Assembly (NCBI GenBank): GCA_964445305.1
Contig: CAYUKK010000230.1
Location: 1-16,412, forward strand
Source of the DNA: CAYUKK01 sp964445305
GTDB lineage: Bacteria > Acidobacteriota > Aminicenantia > Aminicenantales > UBA8522
Length of the DNA stretch: 16,412 nt
Reading direction: 5' to 3'
Both the position numbers and the translations under genes were made by a program. Within the stretch, counting starts at the first letter, position 1, and the number at the start of each line of letters is the position of its first letter. The notes below the pieces were generated by a model. The model was not told the DNA's origin. It did not search any database and saw only the letters and a list, made by a program, of their open reading frames with translations. Below, piece after piece: positions 1 through 6,774 of this stretch.

Positions 1-1194
1 ATAGCTCAAGGCGCCAGCCAGGATAATGATGTTGAGAATGAGGGCGGTGATGGCGTTAGCACCGGAGAGACGGTAATAAAAAATCATAAACCCCATAACC
101 AGGAGAAGGGCGACCACGCAGGAAATCAGTCCTTTCCGCACAGAATCCGCGCCCAGGGAAGGACCGATAGTCCTCTCCTCGAGATACTTGATGGAAGCGG
201 GCAAAGCACCGGCTCTCAGCACGACCACCAGATCTTCGGCTTCCTCTATGGTAAAGCGGCCGCGGATGATGCCTCCGCTGGCGGCCGGAATCCGGCTCTC
301 CACCCGCGGGGCGGAGATGACCCGGTTGTCCAGGACGATGGCAATAAAGTTGCCAATGTTTTCAGCCGTGACCTTTTCAAAGCGCCGCCCCCCTTCCGGA
401 TTGAGCGAGAAAGAAACGGCCGGCTGGTTCCACTCATCGACCGACCGCCTAACTGTGCGGAGGTCTTTTCCGGTCACAACAGCCACACGGTCGAGAAGAT
501 AATACCCTCCCTCTGTCCGCTTGGGGTCACCGCGGACCACTTCGGCATCCTCGGGCACTTTCCCCTCGTAAGGGGCAAGCAGCGTTTGCTCATCCGGCGC
601 CGGTCCAGCCTTGACCAGCTTCCATTCGAGGATAGCCGTTGTCTTGATCAGGTTCTTGACCCGCTCGGGGTCGTCCACGCCGGGGAGTTCGATGATAATC
701 CTCTCTCCGGCCAGACCTTGCCTCTGGATGGTTGGCTCGGCCACGCCAAACTGGTCAACTCGATTGCGGATGGTCTCCAGGGCCTGAGTGACCGCTTGCT
801 CCTTGAGGTACTGCTGGACGCCGGGTTTCAGAGTCAGCTTGGCCGCATTGCCGATGAAGGTGTAATCCCAATCGCGGAAGCCCTCATCGAGGAGGTCACG
901 CAGCTTCCCTTCCTGCTCAGAGGCCACTCCCTGAACGGAAAACTCGCCAACCTCTCCCTTGACGATGGTTTTATACGCTATTTCTTTTTTCTTTAGCTGA
1001 TCCTGAAGCCGAGTGATTTCCTGGTCTGTTTCGATGGCGATAGCATCTTCGGTGACGACCTGGAGGACAAGATGGATTCCGCCTTGGAGATCTAATCCCA
1101 GGTTGATTTTTTCCTTAGGAGGATAAGCCAGGTAGATGGCCAGCGCCATTACCGCGACAACGAGAATCACTTTCCAGCGCAGCCCTTTTCTCAT
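1..1194 (-). CDS. secD: Protein translocase subunit SecD (C-terminus cut by window edge)
   Basis: SecD works with SecF and YajC in the inner membrane, using proton-motive force to pull proteins through SecYEG on the periplasmic side. The visible 398 residues start with MRKGLRWK and a first membrane helix (about 8-24). The family motif LGLDLQGGIHLVLQV follows at about 32-46. The large periplasmic domain contains IRNRVDQFGVAEP and the segment NFIAIVLDNRVISAPRV. Two further helices begin just before the window edge, after the family-typical IGPSLGADS. The reading frame is still open at base 1, so the end of the membrane domain, and any secF, lie outside. The ATG is preceded by a GAGGG about 10 nt upstream. 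yajC ends 52 nt upstream on the same strand, the usual yajC-secD order. Identification is secure. Confidence 0.97.
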   Translation of the reverse strand, partial: MRKGLRWKVILVVAVMALAIYLAYPPKEKINLGLDLQGGIHLVLQVVTEDAIAIETDQEITRLQDQLKKKEIAYKTIVKGEVGEFSVQGVASEQEGKLRDLLDEGFRDWDYTFIGNAAKLTLKPGVQQYLKEQAVTQALETIRNRVDQFGVAEPTIQRQGLAGERIIIELPGVDDPERVKNLIKTTAILEWKLVKAGPAPDEQTLLAPYEGKVPEDAEVVRGDPKRTEGGYYLLDRVAVVTGKDLRTVRRSVDEWNQPAVSFSLNPEGGRRFEKVTAENIGNFIAIVLDNRVISAPRVESRIPAASGGIIRGRFTIEEAEDLVVVLRAGALPASIKYLEERTIGPSLGADSVRKGLISCVVALLLVMGFMIFYYRLSGANAITALILNIIILAGALSY

Positions 1195-1246
1195 TGGTGT
1201 GTTTGCCCTCGGTTTTCCTCAGGTTGCGGGTCGAGATTGTCCGGGT

Positions 1247-1585
1247 TTATTCTGAATCAGTTTTCTGCTGACCCAAAATGACCGCCACGGCGCTCTTGGT
1301 GATGTCAATCTTGACGTTGGCCGCGACCTTGAGTTCAATCCTGTCCTTTTGCACTCCCATGACCGTGCCGAATATCCCACCCGTGGTGATGATTCTGTCT
1401 CCTGGCTTGAGCTGCTCAACCATGGCCATGTGCTTTTTCTGCCTTTTCCGCTGGGGCAGGATGATCAGAACATAAAAGATAACAAAAACGAGAAGAAAGG
1501 GGATAAGGGCGGTGATGAAGCTTCCGCCCTGCGGACGGGTCTGCTGAGCCGGCTGGAGTGCCCAAAGGAAACCCGAAAAAATCAT
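1247..1585 (-). CDS. yajC: Sec translocon accessory subunit YajC
   Basis: YajC is a small single-span inner-membrane protein that associates with SecD and SecF. The 112-residue product has a short N-terminal segment and one hydrophobic helix at about 23-43, followed by LPQRKRQKKH, the basic cytoplasmic junction typical of YajC (usually PQ(R/Q)KR). A small beta-rich domain follows with GDRIITTGGIFGTV, the family signature. Length is normal for the family (about 85-120). Its ATG overlaps the tgt stop by 4 nt (ATGA), so the two are probably translationally coupled. It lies directly before secD, matching the widespread tgt-yajC-secD order. Identification is secure. Confidence 0.96.
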   Translation of the reverse strand: MIFSGFLWALQPAQQTRPQGGSFITALIPFLLVFVIFYVLIILPQRKRQKKHMAMVEQLKPGDRIITTGGIFGTVMGVQKDRIELKVAANVKIDITKSAVAVILGQQKTDSE

Positions 1586-2706
1586 TCTTCTTCCTCTATT
1601 ATCCGACTTCTTAACTCATTCTTCAAACTGCGGAATGAATTTGATGAGATAGATTGCCTAATTTTCTTGAAGATGTCAAGATAAAAATTCAGGTTGTGCA
1701 GGGTATTGAGGACGGAAGCGGATATTTCATCCCGTTCGTGGAGATGGCGGAGGTAAGCGCGGCTGAAATTCCGGCAGGTGTAACAAGTGCATTCAGGGTC
1801 GATGGGGCGGAAATCACGGGCGTATTTCTGGTGCTTGAGGACCAGCCGGCCGCACCTCGTGAAGAGCGTGCCGGTGCGGGCGTTTCGAGTCGGCAGAACA
1901 CAGTCGAAAAAATCGACCCCGCGTTCCACCGCCTCGAGAATATCTTCGATATAACCCATGCCCATGAGGTAGCGCGGTTTGTCCTTGGGAAGGAGAGCAT
2001 CGGCCTTTTCCAGGATGGTGAGAAGTTCGGTTTTGGGCTCGCCGATTCCCAGCCCGCCCAGAGCATAGCCATCAAAATCGACCTCGAGCAAGTCTTCGAT
2101 GCTCTGTCGGCGCAAGTCCCAGAAGATGCTCCCCTGGCTTATTCCCCAGAGGAACTGGGGGCTTGGCTTCTCCCCAAACCATTTCTTGGAGCGGCGCGCC
2201 CAATCCGATGTAATTTTGACCGCTTCCTCCATTTTTTCTTTGGTTGAGGGAAAAGGGAGAAAATAGTCGAGGGTCATCATGATGTCCGCCCCCAACTTTT
2301 TCTGGATGTCAACGACGTCCTCGGGCCGGAGGAAAATTTTCGTCCCGTCGAGGTGGGAGGAGAACCCAACGCCTTCGGGGGTCACTTTGACGAGGGGGGA
2401 AAGACTATAGATCTGGAAACCTCCGCTATCAGAAAGCAAGGGTTTGGGCCACGACATAAAAGAATGGAGCCCGCCTGCTGCCTCGATGATGTCCAGGCCT
2501 GGGCGAAGGAAGAGATGGTAAGCGTTGACGAGGAGAACTTGAGCCCCCAGGCTTTCCACCTGGCTGTGGAGGAGCGCCTTGACCGTACCCTGGCTGGCCA
2601 CGGGAGCAAAGGCGGGCGTTTCGATAACGCCGTGGGCAGTGGTGATTCTCCCACTCCGGGCGGAGGAACCGGAGTCGTTGGCCATGACTTCAAAGGGGAT
2701 GCTCAT
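1582..2706 (-). CDS. tgt: tRNA-guanine transglycosylase (queuine/preQ1 tRNA-ribosyltransferase)
   Basis: The enzyme swaps guanine at tRNA position 34 for a 7-deazaguanine (preQ1 in most bacteria) on the way to queuosine. The 374-residue product keeps the family core. SDSGGFQ carries the base-binding Asp93, Asp147 is kept, and GISQG carries Gln191. GGL is at 217-219, and DCVLPTRNAR carries the nucleophile Asp268. Zinc ligands are Cys306, Cys308, Cys311 and His337, spaced as in the Zymomonas enzyme. The base-recognition pocket is unusual. The segment normally reading DECTP is DYFLP (147-151), so the position equal to Zymomonas Cys158 is Phe149. The Leu-Ala-Val segment is Leu219-Gly220-Ile221. 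No queuosine biosynthesis gene is visible here. It overlaps both the ychF-like gene and yajC by 4 nt. The family is certain; the exact base used is not. Confidence 0.95.
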   Translation of the reverse strand: MSIPFEVMANDSGSSARSGRITTAHGVIETPAFAPVASQGTVKALLHSQVESLGAQVLLVNAYHLFLRPGLDIIEAAGGLHSFMSWPKPLLSDSGGFQIYSLSPLVKVTPEGVGFSSHLDGTKIFLRPEDVVDIQKKLGADIMMTLDYFLPFPSTKEKMEEAVKITSDWARRSKKWFGEKPSPQFLWGISQGSIFWDLRRQSIEDLLEVDFDGYALGGLGIGEPKTELLTILEKADALLPKDKPRYLMGMGYIEDILEAVERGVDFFDCVLPTRNARTGTLFTRCGRLVLKHQKYARDFRPIDPECTCYTCRNFSRAYLRHLHERDEISASVLNTLHNLNFYLDIFKKIRQSISSNSFRSLKNELRSRIIEEEE

Positions 2707-3776
2707 GCGGCAAACCTGAAATAGATGACATCGCCGTCCTGGACGAGATAATCCCGGCCTTCGAGCCGGATGGCTCCTCGCTCCTTGGCCCCCTGCCAGG
2801 AGCCGAGCTCAAGGAGTTTATCCCAGGCGATGACTTCGGCGCGGATAAAGCCTCGCTCGATATCTGAATGGATGGCGCCAGCAGCTTGGCTTGCCTCGGA
2901 GTTCCTGGGGATAAGCCAGGCTCTGACTTCCTCCTTGCCGATGGTGAAAAAGGAGATGAGGCCGAGCACAGACGGCACCGTTCGATAAAATTTTTCTGAG
3001 CTCAGCTCCTTGAGACCGTATTCGGCCAGGAAAAGGCTTTTTTCTTCCGGCTGGAGTTCGAGGATTTCGGCTTCGACTTTGCCACAGAAAGCCAGGATTT
3101 CTGTTCCCGGCCTCGGCTCCGGGCAGATTTCTCGAGGCGATTCGATAAGGGGAATATCCGTTTCGTCGACGTTGACCATGTGGACAAGCGGCTTCTGGCT
3201 GAGGAAGGCGAAGCTCCGGATTTTTTTCGCTTCCGACGGCTGGAGGGTCATTTCCCGGAGGGGCTTTCCTTCTTCGAGCGCTGAGCGCAGGCGGAGGAGA
3301 ATTTCTTTCTCCTTTTCCCCTTCCGGGTCTTTGCTCTTGCGTAAGTCTTTCTCAAGCTTATCGAGCCGCGAGGTTACGGAGACGAGGTCAGCCAGAACCA
3401 GTTCTTCCTCCATGAAAGCCAGGTCTTCGCGGACGCTGATTCGACCTTTGGGATGGGGAATCTGGGGGTCGATAAACCCCCGGATGACGTGGACGAGCCC
3501 GTCAGCCTGGCGCAGGCTGCTCAGGTAGATGCTGTTTTTGACTTCTCCGAACGAGATGCCTGCCAGGTCAACGATTTCGACGGCGGCGTTGACTTTTTTC
3601 TTTTCAGGATAAAGGTCCGCCACCCGGTCAAGACGGAAATCGGGAAGCGGGCAGGTCCTCTGGTTTGTTTCTCTTTTGCCGTTCTCGAAGGCCTTGACTT
3701 CGACAGCCGCACCGGTGAGGAGGTTGAAGAGGGTTGTTTTTCCCGTACGGGGATAGCCGAACAGGGTTAAGTTCAT
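2703..3776 (-). CDS. YchF/OLA1-like nucleotide-binding protein (divergent, TGS domain)
   Basis: YchF proteins are Obg-related P-loop NTPases that often prefer ATP and associate with ribosomes. The 357-residue product has a P-loop GYPRTGKTT (7-15), the G3-like VDLAG (69-73), NVDE (202-205, where YchF carries NxxE in place of NKxD), and a C-terminal TGS/DUF933 domain (about 270-357). That domain has VRAWLIP, QAAGAIHSDIERGFIRAEVI and RLEGRDYLVQDGDVIYFRF, all close to family consensus. The G domain is divergent: the P-loop reads RTGKT where YchF has NVGKS, the switch I sequence PFATIEPN is absent, and the stretch after DLAG is several residues shorter. I chose ATG 3776 because the P-loop begins at once and a promoter ends 6 nt upstream; an open frame extends to a GTG at 3836 without a ribosome site. 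It may be a paralogue subgroup and not canonical YchF. First gene of the tgt-yajC-secD unit. Confidence 0.87.
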   Translation of the reverse strand: MNLTLFGYPRTGKTTLFNLLTGAAVEVKAFENGKRETNQRTCPLPDFRLDRVADLYPEKKKVNAAVEIVDLAGISFGEVKNSIYLSSLRQADGLVHVIRGFIDPQIPHPKGRISVREDLAFMEEELVLADLVSVTSRLDKLEKDLRKSKDPEGEKEKEILLRLRSALEEGKPLREMTLQPSEAKKIRSFAFLSQKPLVHMVNVDETDIPLIESPREICPEPRPGTEILAFCGKVEAEILELQPEEKSLFLAEYGLKELSSEKFYRTVPSVLGLISFFTIGKEEVRAWLIPRNSEASQAAGAIHSDIERGFIRAEVIAWDKLLELGSWQGAKERGAIRLEGRDYLVQDGDVIYFRFAA

Positions 3777-3782
3777 GCTTTC

Positions 3783-3811
3783 AGTAAAACCCCATTTCTC
3801 GAAGAAGTCAA
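3783..3811 (-). promoter_or_regulatory. Promoter of the ychF-like/tgt/yajC/secD unit
   Basis: On the minus strand, a -35 TTGACT (3811-3806) and a -10 TTTACT (3788-3783) are separated by 17 nt. The transcript would start near 3776, on the A of the ATG, giving a leaderless mRNA. No Shine-Dalgarno sequence precedes that ATG, which agrees. Visual match only. Confidence 0.6.
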
Positions 3812-3920
3812 CTCTTGGCCCGACCTCCAGAACCACCTGCGGTCCGGTCTCGAATCAGCCCCACCCAGCTCGCCGGTGGGATTCTGCATGGATAATCCCT
3901 TCCGCTGCTGATGTGGCGGC

Positions 3921-3940
3921 GACTCACCCCGACTCACCCC
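3921..3940. repeat. Tandem 10-bp direct repeat
   Basis: The decamer GACTCACCCC occurs twice in perfect tandem in the ychF/lepB divergent intergenic region. It lies upstream of both predicted promoters. Two copies are too few to assign a role; a duplicated regulator site or slippage product are both possible. Confidence 0.6.
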
Positions 3941-3987
3941 CACGACCATCCCCGGGTGCCCCTCGGCATCAAAATGGAGGCGCGGGC

Positions 3988-4017
3988 TTGAAGGCAGACG
4001 GACCTTTCTGGTATATT
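3988..4017 (+). promoter_or_regulatory. Promoter of lepB
   Basis: A -35 TTGAAG (3988-3993), an 18-nt spacer and a -10 TATATT (4012-4017) preceded by an extended TGG (4009-4011). Predicted start near 4024, leaving about 15 nt of leader that contains the GAGGTG ribosome site at 4029-4034. The same -35/-10 pair with the same spacing precedes the tRNA at the right end of the window. Confidence 0.65.
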
Positions 4018-4038
4018 ACCGCTTCTTCGAGGTGCCTA

Positions 4039-4740
4039 GTGAAAAAAGAGAAAAAGCCTCGTGAAAAGAGTGTCTTTCGGGAATATTTTGAGCTCATCGC
4101 CGAGACAGCCGTCTTCGTCTTCTTTGTCATGACCTTTGTCGTCCAGGCCTTCCAGATCCCCACTGGCTCGATGGAACCAACTCTTCTCATCGGAGATTTC
4201 CTTCTCGTCAACAAGCTGGCCTATGCTACCCCTCACTCCGATATTGAAAAAATTCTCCTGCCCCGTCGCAATCTTCGGCGCCATGATATCGTCGTCTTCA
4301 AATACCCCAAGGATCTGACCAAAGATTTTGTCAAGCGGGTCATCGCCGTCGAAGGAGAGAAGATTGAGATCCGGGACAAACAGGTCTACATCAATGACCA
4401 GCCTATCGTCGAGAAATATAAAGTCCACAACGATGCGCAGGTCTACTCGAGGAACGAGTATTACCATTACGACGATTCGATCCGGGATAACTTTGGTCCC
4501 GTTGTCGTCCCCCCTGGCCAGTGCTTTGTCATGGGCGACAACCGCGATAACAGCATGGATAGCCGGTACTGGAGTTTTCTGCCGCGAAGCTACATCAAGG
4601 GCAAACCGTGGATTATCTACTTTTCCTATCGGGCTGATAGGGATGCTTATCAGAGGACGAGCATCTCGGAGAGGCTGAAGAAAATCGTGAGCTTCCTTCC
4701 CAAAGCCCGATGGGGAAGGATGTTCCGCCTCATCCGATAA
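4039..4740 (+). CDS. lepB: Signal peptidase I
   Basis: Leader peptidase cleaves signal peptides from Sec and Tat substrates on the outer face of the inner membrane with a Ser-Lys dyad. The 233-residue product has a basic N-terminus, a membrane helix at about 22-39, and box B PTGSMEPTL with the nucleophile Ser44. Box C/D DFVKRVIAVEG holds the general base Lys99, and box E is GDNRDNSMDSR (166-176). A single N-terminal helix is the common non-enterobacterial form. I chose the GTG at 4039 because GAGGTG (4029-4034) lies just upstream, as does a promoter. An in-frame extension reaching back toward 3775 runs through the promoter and has no family similarity. Divergent from the Sec accessory unit, so both halves of the export pathway sit together. 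Confidence 0.97.
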   Translation: MKKEKKPREKSVFREYFELIAETAVFVFFVMTFVVQAFQIPTGSMEPTLLIGDFLLVNKLAYATPHSDIEKILLPRRNLRRHDIVVFKYPKDLTKDFVKRVIAVEGEKIEIRDKQVYINDQPIVEKYKVHNDAQVYSRNEYYHYDDSIRDNFGPVVVPPGQCFVMGDNRDNSMDSRYWSFLPRSYIKGKPWIIYFSYRADRDAYQRTSISERLKKIVSFLPKARWGRMFRLIR

Positions 4741-4770
4741 TCCTCCATCAGCTTCAAACACCCTCTCTGC

Positions 4771-6423
4771 TTATCGCGGCGGAATGATTTCTATTTCGTC
4801 ATAGGATGAAATATAGACGACGGGGTTAATGGCGATGAAGTCCCGCTCGAAGACATCGGTTCTGGCGATGCCATCCATGTCCCGGCCCACCGGAAGCCCG
4901 AGGTAATAGAGCAACGTCGGCGCCAGGTCGACGAGCCTCAAGCCCTCCAGGTTTTTTCCTCGCCCGACGTTTTTCCCGTAGAAAAAAATGACCCCGTCCG
5001 GAGCGAACTCATGGTGAGCAGAGACCATGGGGTTTCCGAGCAAGCTTTCGATGGCCCTCTTCCACAAGGGGAGGGGCTCGATGCCGTGCGGAGAAAAAAC
5101 AACGAGGAGTTCGTCTTCCTTGAGTCCGGTCAGAAATTTTCCGAGGACTTGGTCATAGAATTCATAATAGCGGTCGATGAGCGGGCCATAGCGGTCAACC
5201 TGCTCCTGGTCCATACTTCCAAACTGTTCGGGAAAACGGAATTTATAAAAGTAAGTGAGGACAATATTGAAACCACCGAGCTCGAGATAGGTGAAGGAAG
5301 GCTGGAGCGCGTTTTTTTCCCCGGTGGCCTGCTCTTCAGCGATACAGTCCCGAAGAAAAGCTTCCTTGGCCAGGGCAAGATAGGTATCAGCCGGCGGAGG
5401 AGAGCTGCCCAGAATCTCGTTCCACAGCTTTTCCGCTCGACCGCTGGGCGGGGGAAGAGGCTGGGGTGGTGAAGGCCACTCTTTTCTGACGAAGGGGATG
5501 CGGTTGGCGTCGAGGATTTGCCATATGTCGCTCGTCACCGGATGGGAATGGGCAGGCAAGATTTCCAGGAAACCGACGCGAGCTAACTGCTTGAAAAGCA
5601 TGAACCGGGGGACGATTTCCAGCCGGTCTTTCATCTTCGCTAATCGGTATCGGAAGCGAGAGACCTGCCGGTGCTTGGCTGGGAATTTTCCTGACTCGAG
5701 CGAGGTATTTAAAGTGATGGATTCAGCGGGCGTAAAACTCCGCAGTCGGCCTGAGCTCCCGTTGTCGAACAACCAGGAGAAGTTGGGCAATTTTCTTTCG
5801 GCCGTGAGCGGGATGAGCAAATCGAAGCTCAGACCAGGCATGCCGATGAGTGTGATTTTCCGCTCAACTCTCTTTCCGAAAAGCGGCAGGGATTTGGATG
5901 GGGGGGGAGGCACAGAAGCCTGACATCGGCGGCCGATGAGGATGCCGAGACTGAGGAAGAAGAGCGAAAAATAAACCACAAGGAAAAAGACTTTCCAGCG
6001 ATGGCGTCGGAAGAGGAAAAAGATGACCAGGGCGAGGACGGCCAGGCTGAAGAGGACAGCCTCCTGGGCCTGGAGTTCTGCCTTGAGCTGGGAGTCGAAG
6101 AAGGAAGAGAAATAGTTCACGTTGGCTCGAAAGAAGAGCAGGAAGAAAAAAACGAGAAGGGAAAAGCTGAGCAAAAGGAAGGACGGGGAGACGAGAGCAA
6201 TCTTGATTTTTCGGCCAGAGAAGAACTGGACGATGAAAAAGGCGGGGAGCGAAACTGCCAGCACCAGCGTCCCGTAGACGGCTGTGAGCCAGAGAGTGAG
6301 CTGGAGGAAAAGGGGAAGGGTCATTTTTAAGTTGATGTTGAGGTCGGCAAAAAGGAGAGCCAGTAGGCTGCCAAAAAGCAAGCTACTCAAAAGAGAATTG
6401 ACGAGGACCTTGAGGAATTTCAT
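4771..6423 (-). CDS. Membrane-anchored alkaline-phosphatase-superfamily (type I phosphodiesterase-like) protein, probably catalytically impaired
   Basis: Type I phosphodiesterases use a Ser/Thr nucleophile and two metal ions to cleave phosphoesters. From ATG 6423 the 550-residue product has about five hydrophobic helices in the first 165 residues, a proline-rich linker, then a phosphodiesterase-like domain (about 185-545). Recognisable landmarks are LPNFSWLFDNG, SLESGKFPAKH and VDLAPTLLYYLGLPVGRDMDG, all close to family consensus. The usual metal ligands are largely missing. GxDG is GMPG (Pro196), SDHG is SPHG (Pro445, His446 kept), and the DxxxH of the central motif aligns to Asn386 and Thr390. 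The nucleophile position has Ser235 and a His pair remains at 470-471. I infer a pseudoenzyme or a very different chemistry. The longer ATG at 6441 would overlap the predicted promoter. It converges on lepB with a 30-nt gap; no specific substrate can be named. Confidence 0.85.
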   Translation of the reverse strand: MKFLKVLVNSLLSSLLFGSLLALLFADLNINLKMTLPLFLQLTLWLTAVYGTLVLAVSLPAFFIVQFFSGRKIKIALVSPSFLLLSFSLLVFFFLLFFRANVNYFSSFFDSQLKAELQAQEAVLFSLAVLALVIFFLFRRHRWKVFFLVVYFSLFFLSLGILIGRRCQASVPPPPSKSLPLFGKRVERKITLIGMPGLSFDLLIPLTAERKLPNFSWLFDNGSSGRLRSFTPAESITLNTSLESGKFPAKHRQVSRFRYRLAKMKDRLEIVPRFMLFKQLARVGFLEILPAHSHPVTSDIWQILDANRIPFVRKEWPSPPQPLPPPSGRAEKLWNEILGSSPPPADTYLALAKEAFLRDCIAEEQATGEKNALQPSFTYLELGGFNIVLTYFYKFRFPEQFGSMDQEQVDRYGPLIDRYYEFYDQVLGKFLTGLKEDELLVVFSPHGIEPLPLWKRAIESLLGNPMVSAHHEFAPDGVIFFYGKNVGRGKNLEGLRLVDLAPTLLYYLGLPVGRDMDGIARTDVFERDFIAINPVVYISSYDEIEIIPPR

Positions 6424-6431
6424 CAGCCTTA

Positions 6432-6460
6432 GAATTACCATGAACCAAAGACGGGGTCAA
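6432..6460 (-). promoter_or_regulatory. Candidate promoter of the phosphodiesterase-like gene
   Basis: Minus strand -35 TTGACC (6460-6455), 17-nt spacer, weak -10 TAATTC (6437-6432) preceded by an extended TGG. The start would fall 6-8 nt downstream, at or next to the ATG at 6423, so leaderless or nearly so. The -10 is poor, so confidence is modest. The -35 also lies in an imperfect inverted repeat (6453-6476). Confidence 0.4.
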
Positions 6461-6735
6461 ATCTTTTGGTCACCCCCCGATTCTTTGCTTCCTTTTCCCT
6501 CTGTGCCGGAACATCGAGGAGCCAGATATTCTGGCCGCCCTAAGGCAGCGACCCCACTTTTCGTCACCGATGCCGTCGAGATGGAGCCCAGGAAATTGCC
6601 AGCACCGAAAAGCGCTTGCCATGGTGGCAGATTTGCTAAACTAAGACTTTCCCCGATGGGTGGCGTGGTTCTGGGCTGAACCACGACCGGACGCATCAGC
6701 TGATCCATCGGGAATTACGCGGAGCCAAAGCTCTG
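6461..6735. other. Gene-free region between two divergent promoters
   Basis: No convincing gene. A minus-strand open frame (6457-6708) encodes low-complexity residues with no recognisable domain and is set aside. What is visible: the imperfect inverted repeat near 6453-6476, a short TGCCA/TGGCA dyad at 6617-6629, and the strong nested inverted repeat at 6652-6712. The region is long for a divergent promoter spacer in this otherwise compact segment. Confidence 0.6.
6652..6712. repeat. Nested inverted repeat (outer 10-bp stem, inner 7-bp hairpin)
   Basis: Outer arms CCCGATGGGT (6652-6661) and ATCCATCGGG (6703-6712) pair over 10 positions with one G-U. Inside, CGTGGTT (6664-6670) and AACCACG (6679-6685) form a perfect 7-bp hairpin with an 8-nt loop. 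A 10-bp palindrome ATCAGCTGAT overlaps the right outer arm (6695-6704). No T tract follows on either strand, so a simple terminator is unlikely. It lies upstream of the predicted DUF62 promoter, so if that promoter is right it is a DNA site or separate RNA, not the gene's leader. Confidence 0.7.
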
Positions 6736-6764
6736 TTGACCGCTTGGCCGATATGGCATAAGAT
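6736..6764 (+). promoter_or_regulatory. Candidate promoter of the DUF62-recD2 pair
   Basis: A -35 TTGACC (6736-6741), 17-nt spacer, -10 TAAGAT (6759-6764). The start would fall near 6771-6773, a few bases before the ATG at 6775, again giving an almost leaderless mRNA. No Shine-Dalgarno sequence is seen before either ATG 6766 or ATG 6775. Confidence 0.5.
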
Positions 6765-6774
6765 TATGGCGACG

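Noticed and set aside
1654..2247. 197-residue plus-strand frame, opposite tgt
   Set aside because: Antisense to conserved TGT motifs; no family resemblance.
3773..3949. Small minus-strand frame (about 58 residues) ending in an ATGA overlap with the ychF-like ATG
   Set aside because: It runs through the predicted promoter, has no ribosome site and shows no family features; the overlap looks accidental.
3775..4038. N-terminal extension of the signal peptidase frame
   Set aside because: It crosses the lepB promoter and has no signal peptidase similarity; GTG 4039 has its own ribosome site.
6616..6642. Possible promoter TTGCCA-15-TAAACT on the plus strand
   Set aside because: Spacing is too short and the -10 is poor; TTGACC-17-TAAGAT nearer the gene is better.
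6457..6708. 83-residue minus-strand frame in the intergenic region
   Set aside because: It would start in the nested inverted repeat, has no ribosome site and no recognisable domain; it probably reflects the repeat sequence.
6652..6712. Fluoride or SAM riboswitch upstream of the DUF62 gene
   Set aside because: GATGG and CTGATCC faintly recall the fluoride motif, but the pseudoknot partners are missing and no SAM-class consensus is present. The element also lies upstream of the likely promoter.
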